A DNA stretch of 6,849 nt from Dehalococcoidia bacterium (GCA_007571275.1 RKRS01000132.1:1-6849); one strand, 5' to 3'; shown: positions 1 through 5,926, numbered from the stretch's first letter. The notes: a model not told the origin generated them from the sequence alone. Numbers and translations: made by a program.

Positions 1-2
1 TC

Positions 3-656
3 TTGCTCGACCGCAGCGGCTCGATGATCCCCCTACGCGAGGCCGTGGTAGCCGGCGCCAACGAGTTCTTGCATCAGCAGGCGCAAACGCCGGGACGCTG
101 TCGAATCTCCCTGGCCCAGTTCGACAGCGAGGACCCGTTCGCTCTGCTCGTTGACGCCAGGCGTATCGACAAGGTGGCCCAACTCACGGCGGTCAACTAC
201 GAGCCGCGGGCGGCGACGCCGCTCTACGACGCCATTGGCGCGTTGATCAGGCGCGCCGACCGGCGAATCAAGAAGCGGCAACGTCGGGGGCGAACGCCAG
301 AGGAACAGATTGTGATGATCTTCACCGACGGTCTGGAGAACGCAAGCTGGGAGTTCAGCCGCAAGGAGATTTTCATGCTGATCAGCAAGCGTCAGGCGGC
401 GGGCTGGACGTTCGTCTTCATGGGCGCGAATCAGGACGCCTACACGACCGGCAGGGAGCTGGGAATTCCCGAGGGCAACATCTCCAACTGGGACGCATCC
501 GACGATGGCGCGCGAGTCGCGCAGCGTTCCGTCAGCCGTGCGCTCGCCGCGCGTCGCGTGGCCCCGAACGCGGCCCCCGCCGCGAGCCGCAGCGAATTCT
601 TCGGCGGCGTCCGCGAAGCGGAAGAACAACTGGAACAGGAACAGCGGCAGGGCTAA
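3..656 (+). CDS. vWA (von Willebrand factor A) domain protein, 5'-truncated by window edge
   Basis: This is the C-terminal 217 or so residues of a vWA-domain protein; the reading frame is open to the window edge, so the true start lies outside. The metal-ion-dependent adhesion site is complete: a DxSxS motif (D3, S5, S7 in DRSGS), a threonine in ATPLYDAIG (T72), and an aspartate in FTDGLENAS (D109). The segment FMGANQDA (about 139-146) is typical of small cytoplasmic bacterial vWA proteins. The tail from about residue 170 is Ala/Arg-rich and ends in a Glu/Gln-rich stretch that is probably disordered or coiled. No membrane segment is visible in this part. vWA domains of this kind bind Mg2+ and mediate protein-protein contacts, often beside AAA ATPases or in stress and signalling clusters, but the partner cannot be seen here. 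It converges on the CoA-transferase gene with 54 bases between stop codons. Confidence 0.9.
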   Translation: MLDRSGSMIPLREAVVAGANEFLHQQAQTPGRCRISLAQFDSEDPFALLVDARRIDKVAQLTAVNYEPRAATPLYDAIGALIRRADRRIKKRQRRGRTPEEQIVMIFTDGLENASWEFSRKEIFMLISKRQAAGWTFVFMGANQDAYTTGRELGIPEGNISNWDASDDGARVAQRSVSRALAARRVAPNAAPAASRSEFFGGVREAEEQLEQEQRQG

Positions 657-710
657 GCGCCGCGCGCCTGGTGGCTGGAACGTAACTGGAGTGTTGTTGC
701 CGAGGCGCTG

Positions 711-1949
711 CTAGATCACGCCGGCTTCGCGCAGCTCCGCTCGCGCGGCTTCATCCAGGCCGAGCAGCGCGCCGTAAACCTCGTCATCGTGCTCGCCGCG
801 ATTGGGAATCGGTCCGGAGAGCGCGGCCGGCGTCCGCTCCAGCTTCCAGGGGACGCCCGTGTAGAGCGCGCCGCCGCGAACAGAACTCACTGCTTCGGCG
901 CTGAGATCGATTCCGACGTTGGCCAGCGCGCCATAATCGTCGTCGATCAGCAGCGCGGTGGGATCCATCATCGGGAACGCTGGCACGCCGATGCCCTGCA
1001 GCTGAACGCTGAGATCCATCGCCTCGTAGTTGCGCGACCAATCCGCAACGGCGTCATCGAGGCGGTCCTGATCGCGCAGGCGACCGCTGGCCGTGGACCA
1101 CTCGGGCCGCGCGAGTTGCGGCGCCAGCTGACACAGCGCCGCCCACTCGGCGTCGGAGCGAACGACGATAGCCAGCCAGGCGTCCGTCCCGGCGGCGGGA
1201 TAGACGCCATGCGGCGCCATCGCCGAGCTGCGATTCCCTCTGGGGCCGGCCTCGCGACGATTGAGCAACCAGTCCATCAGCGGCTGCGCCGCTCGCTGCA
1301 GCGTCGCTTCACCCTGCGCGAGGTCGATGAACTGACCACGACCCGTGCGCTCGCGGTACTCCAGCGCCGCCAGCAGCGCGATGAATGCGTGCCCCGCGGC
1401 GGTCGGGTCGAGGTCTGCCGTGTCCTCGCGCGGCTGCGGATCGTCGGGGTAACCGAGCAGTGACTTGAGGCCATAGAGCGCCGCGAGCGACGGACCATAC
1501 GTGACCAGGTTGCGCCAGGGGCCATCGGTCGCGCCGGAGGCGGACAACGCGATCATGATCAGACCCGGATTAACCTCCGACAACACGTCGTAGGACAGCC
1601 CGAGCGAGGGCATCACGCGCGGCGAGAAGTTCTCCAGCACCACGTCCGACTGTGCAACCAGGCGCAGATACAGCTCGCGCCCACGCGGGTCGCCGAGGTG
1701 AATGGAGATCGATTTCTTGCCACGGTCCAGCCCATGAAAGGCGCGAGGGTCATCCGCAGCGGTCGAGCCGCGGTCGCCGCCGATCGAGCCGACCGGCGCC
1801 TGCTGGCCGCCAATCGACACGCCCGAACGTCGATGCGGCGCGCCGACCTTGATCACCTCAGCGCCAAGATCGGACAGGAACAGGCCCAACAACGGCCCAG
1901 CCCACACATGTCCATGATCCAGCACGCGGAGTTCTGAGAGGGGCGGCAT
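711..1949 (-). CDS. Family III CoA-transferase (CaiB/BaiF)
   Basis: A 412-residue protein, full length for CaiB/BaiF (family III) CoA-transferases, which move coenzyme A between carboxylic acids through an aspartyl-CoA anhydride. The N-terminus (LRVLDHGHVWAGPLLG, then LGAEVIKV) is the usual nucleotide-binding start. Other family features are GLDRGKKSISIHL (73-85), VVLENFSPRVM (103-113), NPGLIMIALSASG (127-139) and RTGRGQFIDLA (201-211). By position the catalytic aspartate is probably D181 in DLDPTAAG. The C-terminal part has APHGVYPAAGTDAWLAI (245-261) and the closing IPNRGEHDDEVYGALLGL. ATG at 1949 is the only start that keeps the conserved N-terminus; its ribosome site is weak. The acid substrate cannot be read from sequence. 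The stop of Uma2 lies 9 bases upstream on the same strand. The first 52 codons are duplicated at 2787-2942. Confidence 0.95.
   Translation of the reverse strand: MPPLSELRVLDHGHVWAGPLLGLFLSDLGAEVIKVGAPHRRSGVSIGGQQAPVGSIGGDRGSTAADDPRAFHGLDRGKKSISIHLGDPRGRELYLRLVAQSDVVLENFSPRVMPSLGLSYDVLSEVNPGLIMIALSASGATDGPWRNLVTYGPSLAALYGLKSLLGYPDDPQPREDTADLDPTAAGHAFIALLAALEYRERTGRGQFIDLAQGEATLQRAAQPLMDWLLNRREAGPRGNRSSAMAPHGVYPAAGTDAWLAIVVRSDAEWAALCQLAPQLARPEWSTASGRLRDQDRLDDAVADWSRNYEAMDLSVQLQGIGVPAFPMMDPTALLIDDDYGALANVGIDLSAEAVSSVRGGALYTGVPWKLERTPAALSGPIPNRGEHDDEVYGALLGLDEAARAELREAGVI
1794..1948. repeat. 155-bp direct repeat, copy 1 (5' end of the intact CoA-transferase gene)
   Basis: This segment matches 2787-2941 base for base at an offset of 993, with five mismatches (1847, 1874, 1933, 1935, 1938), about 97% identity. 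It covers CoA-transferase codons 1-52. The match stops sharply on the left (1793 C against 2786 G) and fades just past the start codon on the right, where ATG in this copy is GTG in the other. Confidence 0.95.
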
Positions 1950-1958
1950 GGCGGTCTG

Positions 1959-2645
1959 TTACTCAGTCGCCGCAGCAGCGGCTTCGGCGTCGTCGATCAG
2001 TTGCCAGATAGGTTCGAAGTCCATGCGCATGCCGTTGAGCAGCGGCTCGCCCCCGACGACGGCCGGCCGGCGCAGCTGCTGCGGTTCCTGATCGGGGCGG
2101 TAAATCCAGACATCGCGTCGCTGCGGATCGACCAGCCAGCCGAGTTGTGCGCCGAAGCGCAGCCAGTCGGCCATGCGTCCGTGCTGATTGCGCAGGGAAT
2201 CGCCGGGCGAGCGGACCTCGACGACAAAGGCGGGACATACAGGCCAAAATCCGCGCATCGGCGGGAACCCACCCATCGCCTCCATCTGTTCGGGGCTGAC
2301 CCAGGAGATGTCGGGATTGCGCATTGGCTCGCCGCCCAGTGGGTCAACGACGTTGAAGCTGGCGTCCGCGCCGAATGCGTATCCGCGCACCGCCTTTGAC
2401 CAAGCGAACACCACGGCAAGTATCTCCGCCGTGATCATGAAGCTGGGGCCACCCGATCCCATGCGCACCACCAGTTCACCATCATGCCCGCGTTCCAGCC
2501 GCCACTCGGGGTTGAGCTGACCGAGACGCTCCAACAGCTCATCGGTCAGCGGGACATCGCCAGGTAAGCGCAAGGCAAGCAGCCCACGGTGCCGAGCGCC
2601 CAAGAAGGCTGACGCCGCAGCCGGACGGCTAACACTCGTTGTCAT
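1959..2645 (-). CDS. Uma2 family (DUF820) PD-(D/E)XK nuclease-like protein
   Basis: A 228-residue protein of the Uma2/DUF820 family, which has the PD-(D/E)XK restriction-endonuclease fold. Members are very numerous in cyanobacteria and Chloroflexota and mostly of unknown role. Recognisable features are NPDISWVSPEQM (catalytic Asp about residue 112), FVVEVRSPGDSLRNQHGRMADWL (acidic residue E143 in the EVRSP motif) and LGWLVDPQRRDVWIYRP (about 168-184). In EVRSP the usual third-position lysine of (D/E)XK is replaced by Arg; variation here is common in Uma2, so activity cannot be judged. I chose ATG at 2645 because a strong ribosome site (GGGGAG, 6-base spacing) precedes it and the protein then has family length. 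The frame stays open back to a GTG at 2942, giving a 327-residue chimera whose first 52 residues are CoA-transferase; I treat that extension as spurious. Its base composition is like the flanks. Confidence 0.85.
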   Translation of the reverse strand: MTTSVSRPAAASAFLGARHRGLLALRLPGDVPLTDELLERLGQLNPEWRLERGHDGELVVRMGSGGPSFMITAEILAVVFAWSKAVRGYAFGADASFNVVDPLGGEPMRNPDISWVSPEQMEAMGGFPPMRGFWPVCPAFVVEVRSPGDSLRNQHGRMADWLRFGAQLGWLVDPQRRDVWIYRPDQEPQQLRRPAVVGGEPLLNGMRMDFEPIWQLIDDAEAAAAATE

Positions 2646-2651
2646 CGCAAT

Positions 2652-2657
2652 CTCCCC
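2652..2657 (-). promoter_or_regulatory. Ribosome binding site of Uma2 (GGGGAG)
   Basis: On the minus strand GGGGAG sits 6 bases before ATG 2645. It decides the start of the Uma2 protein against the much longer in-frame extension to 2942. Confidence 0.75.
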
Positions 2658-2694
2658 AACCACGACTCGCTCTCCAACAAGATACCCAGCGCGC

Positions 2695-2709
2695 CGCCAT
2701 GCTATGGCG
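2695..2709. promoter_or_regulatory. 15-bp palindrome between the Uma2 start and the MBL remnant
   Basis: Perfect inverted repeat CGCCAT-GCT-ATGGCG in the 108-base gap between Uma2 (-) and the MBL-start remnant (+). It lies about 50 bases upstream of the Uma2 start codon, where an operator could sit. No convincing -35/-10 pair is seen around it, and a chance palindrome is possible in GC-rich DNA. Confidence 0.3.
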
Positions 2710-2753
2710 CAGACGCACAACGCGATGCTCCACGCGAAACGAGGAGTCGGGCT

Positions 2754-2791
2754 ATGCGTATCACCATTGTGGATCAGGGGCCGGCGCGGCG
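2754..2791 (+). pseudogene. Remnant of the 5' end of an MBL-fold hydrolase gene
   Basis: The plus strand here begins ATGCGTATCACC and, after restoring one missing G near 2770, reads MRITIVGSGAGAA. The intact MBL gene at 4680 starts MRITFLGSGAGAA. With that one gap, 32 of 39 bases agree. Four of the seven differences are synonymous third-position changes and the others give only F-to-I and L-to-V, which is the pattern of a diverged coding copy rather than chance. A GAGGAG ribosome-site-like sequence lies just upstream (about 2741-2746). After 2791 the sequence switches abruptly to the antisense of CoA-transferase codon 51, so nothing beyond residue 13 remains. The resulting + frame (2754-3122) is not a real gene. 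Confidence 0.65.
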
Positions 2792-2941
2792 CCTGCTGGC
2801 CGCCAATCGACACGCCCGAACGTCGATGCGGCGCGCCGATCTTGATCACCTCAGCGCCAAGATCGGCCAGGAACAGGCCCAACAACGGCCCAGCCCACAC
2901 ATGTCCATGATCCAGCACGCGGAGTCCGGAAAGGGGCGGCA
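2787..2941. repeat. 155-bp direct repeat, copy 2 (partial CoA-transferase)
   Basis: Second copy of the segment at 1794-1948, same orientation, 150 of 155 bases identical. Its left end overlaps the end of the MBL remnant by five bases (CGGCG, 2787-2791), which fits a microhomology junction. Its right end abuts the 3' end of the low-GC DUF262 gene. Confidence 0.95.
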
Positions 2942-2942
2942 C
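2787..2942 (-). pseudogene. Truncated CoA-transferase gene, 5' 52 codons only
   Basis: Reads (GTG)PPLSGLRVLDHGHVWAGPL and on to VSIGGQQAP, nearly identical to the start of the intact CoA-transferase. Amino-acid changes are E6G, S26A and V35I; the other two base changes in the repeat are synonymous, and the start codon is GTG, not ATG. The copy ends at 2787, where it meets the MBL remnant. Without the catalytic Asp and the rest of the fold it cannot be a working transferase. The DUF262 stop codon lies 3 bases upstream on the same strand, so some translation by coupling is conceivable; it would run in frame into Uma2. Confidence 0.9.
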
Positions 2943-2945
2943 TGC

Positions 2946-4607
2946 TTAGTACTCGGTGCCATTTGCACAACCAACCAAGAATCCGGCAATCTCCTCCGCC
3001 CGGCGTTTAGCAAACGACTCAAAACCAGAAAGCGTCGATTGCCCAAATTCCGCAATATCGCAGAAGTGCGCGTGAGCCAGGTTTCCTCTAACCCCTGTTG
3101 CTGTTGGCAACTGATTACCTAGCTTCAGGTTGCTGCCTCGGGACTGCGGTGTCACATTCGCAATACAATTGACTCGTTCCCAGGATTCCACACCCTCGCC
3201 TTTCTTCGGGATGATGTGATGTTTTTCGAGCTGCGTAGAACGGGACACCAGAATTGCCTGGCCGTCTGCCCAGTCGCGTCCGCCCTGTCCAACAACCAAT
3301 GCATGGACTGCCGCTTCCAAGATCCCATCGGAACCTCGCTCATCAAGCAAGCGCTCACATAGACCTTCGATGGATTCTTTACCGAACTCGACACGCCCGG
3401 AGCGCTCGCCAGATTCAAGAAACCTCACTAAGCGCCGTGCCTCGGCCATCGCGCGAGTATTAGTCGAACGTGCAAATGTCTCTTCAACTACGCAACTCCA
3501 AAACCATCTCTTAATCTCTGCGCATAACGCTTCACGATCTATTGCAGGCGATTTCGATTTACTGAATCGCTGAAACACTACTGCGATTGGAAGAATCATC
3601 AGTCTTGCAGGTAGCGTCATGTCACTCAGCACTCCTAGCTGCCTTCTCAGAAACTCCAGAGTTTCCAAGAAGGCAGCGACGGCGCTTGACCAGTCTGCCT
3701 TCACATGCCCAGGCTGCAATCGCAGAATCTGATCGCGAGTGACTCCTGTCCCACGGCTGAAAGCAACAATACGCAATACATCTTCAGCGTCGAGTGTGCC
3801 AGCAAAACTATCGAGAAGTTCAGGGTGCATCCTTTCGATTTTCTCCCATTCATCACGTAACTTAAAGTCATGCGGATAGAGCTTAGCAGTCATGAGATCA
3901 ACGGTGCTGAGTTTCACGCCAGTCTTGTTCGTCGTTTCAAAGATCCGCGCCACTGCTTCGAGATTTAATCCTGATTGCAAACGAACACATGGTACCGAAT
4001 AGTTAATGAGGCCGGGCAGACGTTCATCGCGTCGGGCGACAAGCCTTGATCTCTCTGACAGGGACTTCAGGTCGTGAGATTCTGCATAATGCTCGACCCA
4101 TTCATAGAATGTGTCGTTATCAACTAGATCTTGAATCAATGCGATATCTCGTCCAGCACGGCTCATCAGTGTACTCAAGCTCTTTCCAAATTGCTTAGCA
4201 GTTCGATGTTCAAGGTGATCTTCGAGATCGCCTTCCTGTTCAGCAAGCAAATACTCGCCAGCGCCTTTCAGGACATACTTGACTTCAGAATGATCGTGGT
4301 CAAACGCGTGGATCAAGCCAGTTAGTCTCTGTTGGCCATCCAATAGATAACTGCGTTCCTCATGTCCCTCTCGTGGTGGGACCTTGATGCCGTCAAACGG
4401 CTTTACAGCCATCTCGAAGTCTGAGGGGTCCCAAATCATAAAGGAGCCGATCGGCCAATTCTTGGCGATAGAGGATAGGAGGAGCTTGACAGCAGCAGGA
4501 CGCCAGACGAAGTCGCGCTGGAACTCGGGCAACACCAATGTGCCGTTCTTTGCACCTCTGATGAGGTCCTTGAGCGCTATCCCGTCGGCCTTGTGCTGAT
4601 TCTCCAT
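2946..4607 (-). CDS. DUF262 and HNH-type (DUF1524-like) nuclease, putative GmrSD/SspE-like defence protein
   Basis: A 553-residue two-domain protein. The N-terminal DUF262 domain shows LPEFQRDFVW (26-35), the signature YLLDGQQRLTGL (87-98) and FETTNKTGVKLSTVDLMTAKLY (223-244). The C-terminal part carries an HNH-like motif, EKHHIIPKKG (461-470) followed by VNCIANVTPQSRGSN (479-493), with H463/H464 and N480/N484 as likely active-site residues. Known proteins with this arrangement include GmrSD (modified-DNA restriction) and SspE (phosphorothioate-linked defence), where DUF262 uses nucleotides and the HNH part cuts or nicks DNA. A similar anti-phage role here is inference. I start at ATG 4607, which has AAGGGG 6 bases upstream; an in-frame ATG at 4634 would add 9 residues. 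GC is much lower than the flanks (line 4081-4140 has 22 G+C of 60; line 4981-5040 in MBL has 40), suggesting horizontal gain. No partner modification genes are visible. Confidence 0.88.
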   Translation of the reverse strand: MENQHKADGIALKDLIRGAKNGTLVLPEFQRDFVWRPAAVKLLLSSIAKNWPIGSFMIWDPSDFEMAVKPFDGIKVPPREGHEERSYLLDGQQRLTGLIHAFDHDHSEVKYVLKGAGEYLLAEQEGDLEDHLEHRTAKQFGKSLSTLMSRAGRDIALIQDLVDNDTFYEWVEHYAESHDLKSLSERSRLVARRDERLPGLINYSVPCVRLQSGLNLEAVARIFETTNKTGVKLSTVDLMTAKLYPHDFKLRDEWEKIERMHPELLDSFAGTLDAEDVLRIVAFSRGTGVTRDQILRLQPGHVKADWSSAVAAFLETLEFLRRQLGVLSDMTLPARLMILPIAVVFQRFSKSKSPAIDREALCAEIKRWFWSCVVEETFARSTNTRAMAEARRLVRFLESGERSGRVEFGKESIEGLCERLLDERGSDGILEAAVHALVVGQGGRDWADGQAILVSRSTQLEKHHIIPKKGEGVESWERVNCIANVTPQSRGSNLKLGNQLPTATGVRGNLAHAHFCDIAEFGQSTLSGFESFAKRRAEEIAGFLVGCANGTEY

Positions 4608-4613
4608 CGCATA

Positions 4614-4619
4614 CCCCTT
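4614..4619 (-). promoter_or_regulatory. Ribosome binding site of the DUF262/HNH gene (AAGGGG)
   Basis: AAGGGG on the minus strand, 6 bases before ATG 4607. It favours this start over the ATG at 4634. Confidence 0.7.
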
Positions 4620-4663
4620 ATCTTTGCTTTGCACAGCGTAGAGGACTGTAAACGGTTTTCACT

Positions 4664-4668
4664 GAGGG
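4664..4668 (+). promoter_or_regulatory. Probable ribosome binding site of the MBL hydrolase (GAGGG)
   Basis: GAGGG ends 11 bases before ATG 4680 and 5 bases before an in-frame GTG at 4674. It supports a start at 4680 or 4674 rather than the upstream ATG at 4593, which would overlap the DUF262 gene. Confidence 0.5.
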
Positions 4669-4679
4669 CAGGCGTGGCT

Positions 4680-5504
4680 ATGCGCATTACGTTTCTTGGA
4701 TCAGGGGCTGGCGCGGCGGTGAATCCCCGACGCGGGGCTGCTTCGATTCACCTCTCGCATGGCGATGCGCGACTACTCGTCGACACCGGGCCTGGTTTCA
4801 TGGAACGGATGGCTGACTCGGGTCTCAACCCCGATGCCGTCTCTGATGTGATCTTCTCTCACCTCCATTTCGACCACGCCATGGGAGTGGTGGAGCTGTT
4901 CAGCCGCCTGATCGCGCGGAGCGGTCCGCCAGTGACCGTATTCGGCCCGCGTGACACCGATTCGTACATCGAGGCGGCGCTGGCATTCGCCAGAGTCAAC
5001 GCCACCGGCGACCGCATCAGAGCCTGGCTGGACGGGGTCTCGGTCGAACTGACCCGCCCCGGCGACGAGCGCGAGCTGGGCGGCCTGCAGGTGCGCTCGG
5101 TCGAGGTGCCGCACGCGCCTTACCTGGAGTGTCTGGCGCGACGATTCGAGGCGGGCGGTCGCAGTCTGGTCTACTCGGGTGACACCACGTACGCGCCCGA
5201 GGCGCTGGTCCCGCTGGCCGACGGCGCCGACGTGCTGGTGCACGAGGCGTTCACCGAACAGGCGTTGGAGCGGATGGCGCAGCGCCTGCCCGAAGCGATA
5301 CGCGAGGGTCTGTATGTCGGCATGCGAGGCTCGCATTGTCCCGCCGCCGACGCGGGGCGAATCGCGCAGGAGGCCGGCGTCGGCGTCCTGGTGCTGACGC
5401 ATCTGACGCCGGACGAACGTGAGGCGGAACTGGTCGCTGAAGCGCGCGGCGCGTTTGACGGTACGATTATCGTCGCCTCCGATGGCCTTTCGCTGGAAGT
5501 CTGA
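4680..5504 (+). CDS. MBL-fold metallo-hydrolase, RNase Z-like
   Basis: A 274-residue metallo-beta-lactamase-fold hydrolase of the RNase Z/phosphodiesterase-like branch. It starts with the strand and glycine loop MRITFLGSGAGAA and carries the full metal site: SHLHFDHAMG (H61, H63, D65, H66), VPHAPY (H145), YSGDTTY (D168) and THLTP (H241). VHEAF (H188) and GSHCPAADAGRIAQEAGV (219-234) resemble the region that RNase Z-like proteins place near the active site. Two zinc ions are expected. The real substrate (tRNA 3' end, a cyclic or phosphodiester, or another ester) cannot be told. ATG 4680 is chosen because the fold begins there; the open frame to 4593 adds 29 residues unlike the family. Its stop overlaps the ribosome site of the VOC gene, so the two are probably cotranscribed. 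A damaged copy of its first 13 codons lies at 2754-2791. Confidence 0.9.
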   Translation: MRITFLGSGAGAAVNPRRGAASIHLSHGDARLLVDTGPGFMERMADSGLNPDAVSDVIFSHLHFDHAMGVVELFSRLIARSGPPVTVFGPRDTDSYIEAALAFARVNATGDRIRAWLDGVSVELTRPGDERELGGLQVRSVEVPHAPYLECLARRFEAGGRSLVYSGDTTYAPEALVPLADGADVLVHEAFTEQALERMAQRLPEAIREGLYVGMRGSHCPAADAGRIAQEAGVGVLVLTHLTPDEREAELVAEARGAFDGTIIVASDGLSLEV

Positions 5505-5507
5505 GGG
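5503..5507 (+). promoter_or_regulatory. Ribosome binding site of the VOC gene, overlapping the MBL stop codon
   Basis: GAGGG shares its first two bases with the TGA stop of the MBL gene (5502-5504) and lies 6 bases before ATG 5514. This arrangement fits translational coupling in a two-gene operon. Confidence 0.7.
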
Positions 5508-5513
5508 CGCCCC

Positions 5514-5879
5514 ATGCAGGTACACGAGCTGACGCTGATGCTCGGCACCGATCAGCCTGAGGCGATGGCGCGGTTCTACGGCGAGATACTGGGACTGGAA
5601 CGGGTAGCCAAGTTCCGCGATCCGGTCTTCGCGGCGGCCGGCGGATTCATCCGCATCCTCGATCACTCACAGATCACGGGACCGACGCTGGAACCGGCGC
5701 GAATGCAGATCAACCTGTTCGTGGACGACGTTGCGTCGGAATACGCGCGGGCGCGCGCTGCCGATCCATCCATGCGGGTACAGCGTGAACCGGAGCGCGA
5801 GTCTTGGGGCGGCGTGGTGGCGACGCTGCTCGATCCGGATGGCAACTTCGTCCAGCTGCTGGAGTATCTGGCGGATTGA
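5514..5879 (+). CDS. VOC-superfamily (glyoxalase/bleomycin-resistance fold) protein
   Basis: A 121-residue single-domain VOC protein with two beta-alpha-beta-beta-beta modules. Module 1 runs from VHELTLML through MARFYGEILGLE (18-29) and ends near FIRILDHS. Module 2 starts at MQINLFVDDV (64-73) and closes with LLDPDGNFVQLLEY (105-118), the standard VOC ending. H4 and E117 sit where two metal ligands normally lie. At the start of module 2, where a His is often found, this protein has Gln/Asn (Q65, N67), so the metal site may be incomplete or altered. VOC proteins include lyases, dioxygenases, epimerases and drug-binding proteins; the reaction here cannot be assigned. It follows the MBL gene by 9 bases. 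It converges on ThyX with 47 bases between the stop codons. Confidence 0.88.
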   Translation: MQVHELTLMLGTDQPEAMARFYGEILGLERVAKFRDPVFAAAGGFIRILDHSQITGPTLEPARMQINLFVDDVASEYARARAADPSMRVQREPERESWGGVVATLLDPDGNFVQLLEYLAD

Positions 5880-5895
5880 TCGGATTGACTCCCAC

Positions 5896-5919
5896 GTTCG
5901 CCGCAACGACGGCGGGAAC
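5896..5919. terminator. Possible shared terminator hairpin between VOC and ThyX
   Basis: In the 47-base gap between two converging genes, CGCCG (5899-5903) pairs with CGGCG (5910-5914) across a 6-base loop. The stem extends to GTT/AAC if a two-base bulge is allowed. No T-tract follows on either strand, so intrinsic termination is uncertain. Confidence 0.3.
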
Positions 5920-5926
5920 CGGGGCA

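Larger units (their letters stand above)
4608..4679. promoter_or_regulatory. Divergent intergenic region between DUF262/HNH (-) and MBL hydrolase (+)
   Basis: A 72-base gap between two divergent starts should hold both promoters. A TTTACA hexamer on the minus strand (4647-4652) could be a -35 box for DUF262, but no good -10 box lies at 16-19 bases; on the plus strand the same bases read TGTAAA, a poor -10 for MBL. The AT content rises toward the DUF262 side. The edge of the acquired DNA probably lies in this stretch. Confidence 0.35.

Noticed and set aside
33..629. Long minus-strand frame antisense to the vWA gene
   Set aside because: No recognisable domain; the plus-strand frame has a complete MIDAS motif. 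Long antisense frames are common in GC-rich DNA.
656..709. AGCGCC and GGCGCT pair in the gap between vWA and CoA-transferase as a terminator
   Set aside because: Six-base arms separated by about 42 bases with no T-tract; not a plausible intrinsic terminator.
789..1463. Long plus-strand frame of 224 residues antisense to the CoA-transferase
   Set aside because: Arg/Ala-rich composition and no motif; shadow of the real minus-strand gene.
1950..2786. Uma2 segment as a transposon or IS-carried insert
   Set aside because: No transposase, no terminal inverted repeats and no short target duplication; the flanking repeat is gene-derived, coding and 155 bp long.
1950..2950. Similar octamers ACTGAGTA and ACCGAGTA (coding strand) at the 3' ends of Uma2 and DUF262, near the two CoA-transferase starts
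   Set aside because: Seven of eight bases agree and position is similar, but it is too short to claim as an attachment site; it may only be a shared weak ribosome site for the CoA-transferase start.
2754..3122. Plus-strand frame of 122 residues starting at the MBL remnant
   Set aside because: It leaves the MBL frame after a few codons, then reads the antisense of the CoA-transferase fragment and the DUF262 3' end; a junction artefact.
4773..5666. Minus-strand frame of 297 residues across the MBL and VOC genes
   Set aside because: Antisense to two well-supported genes, crosses their boundary, and shows no domain.
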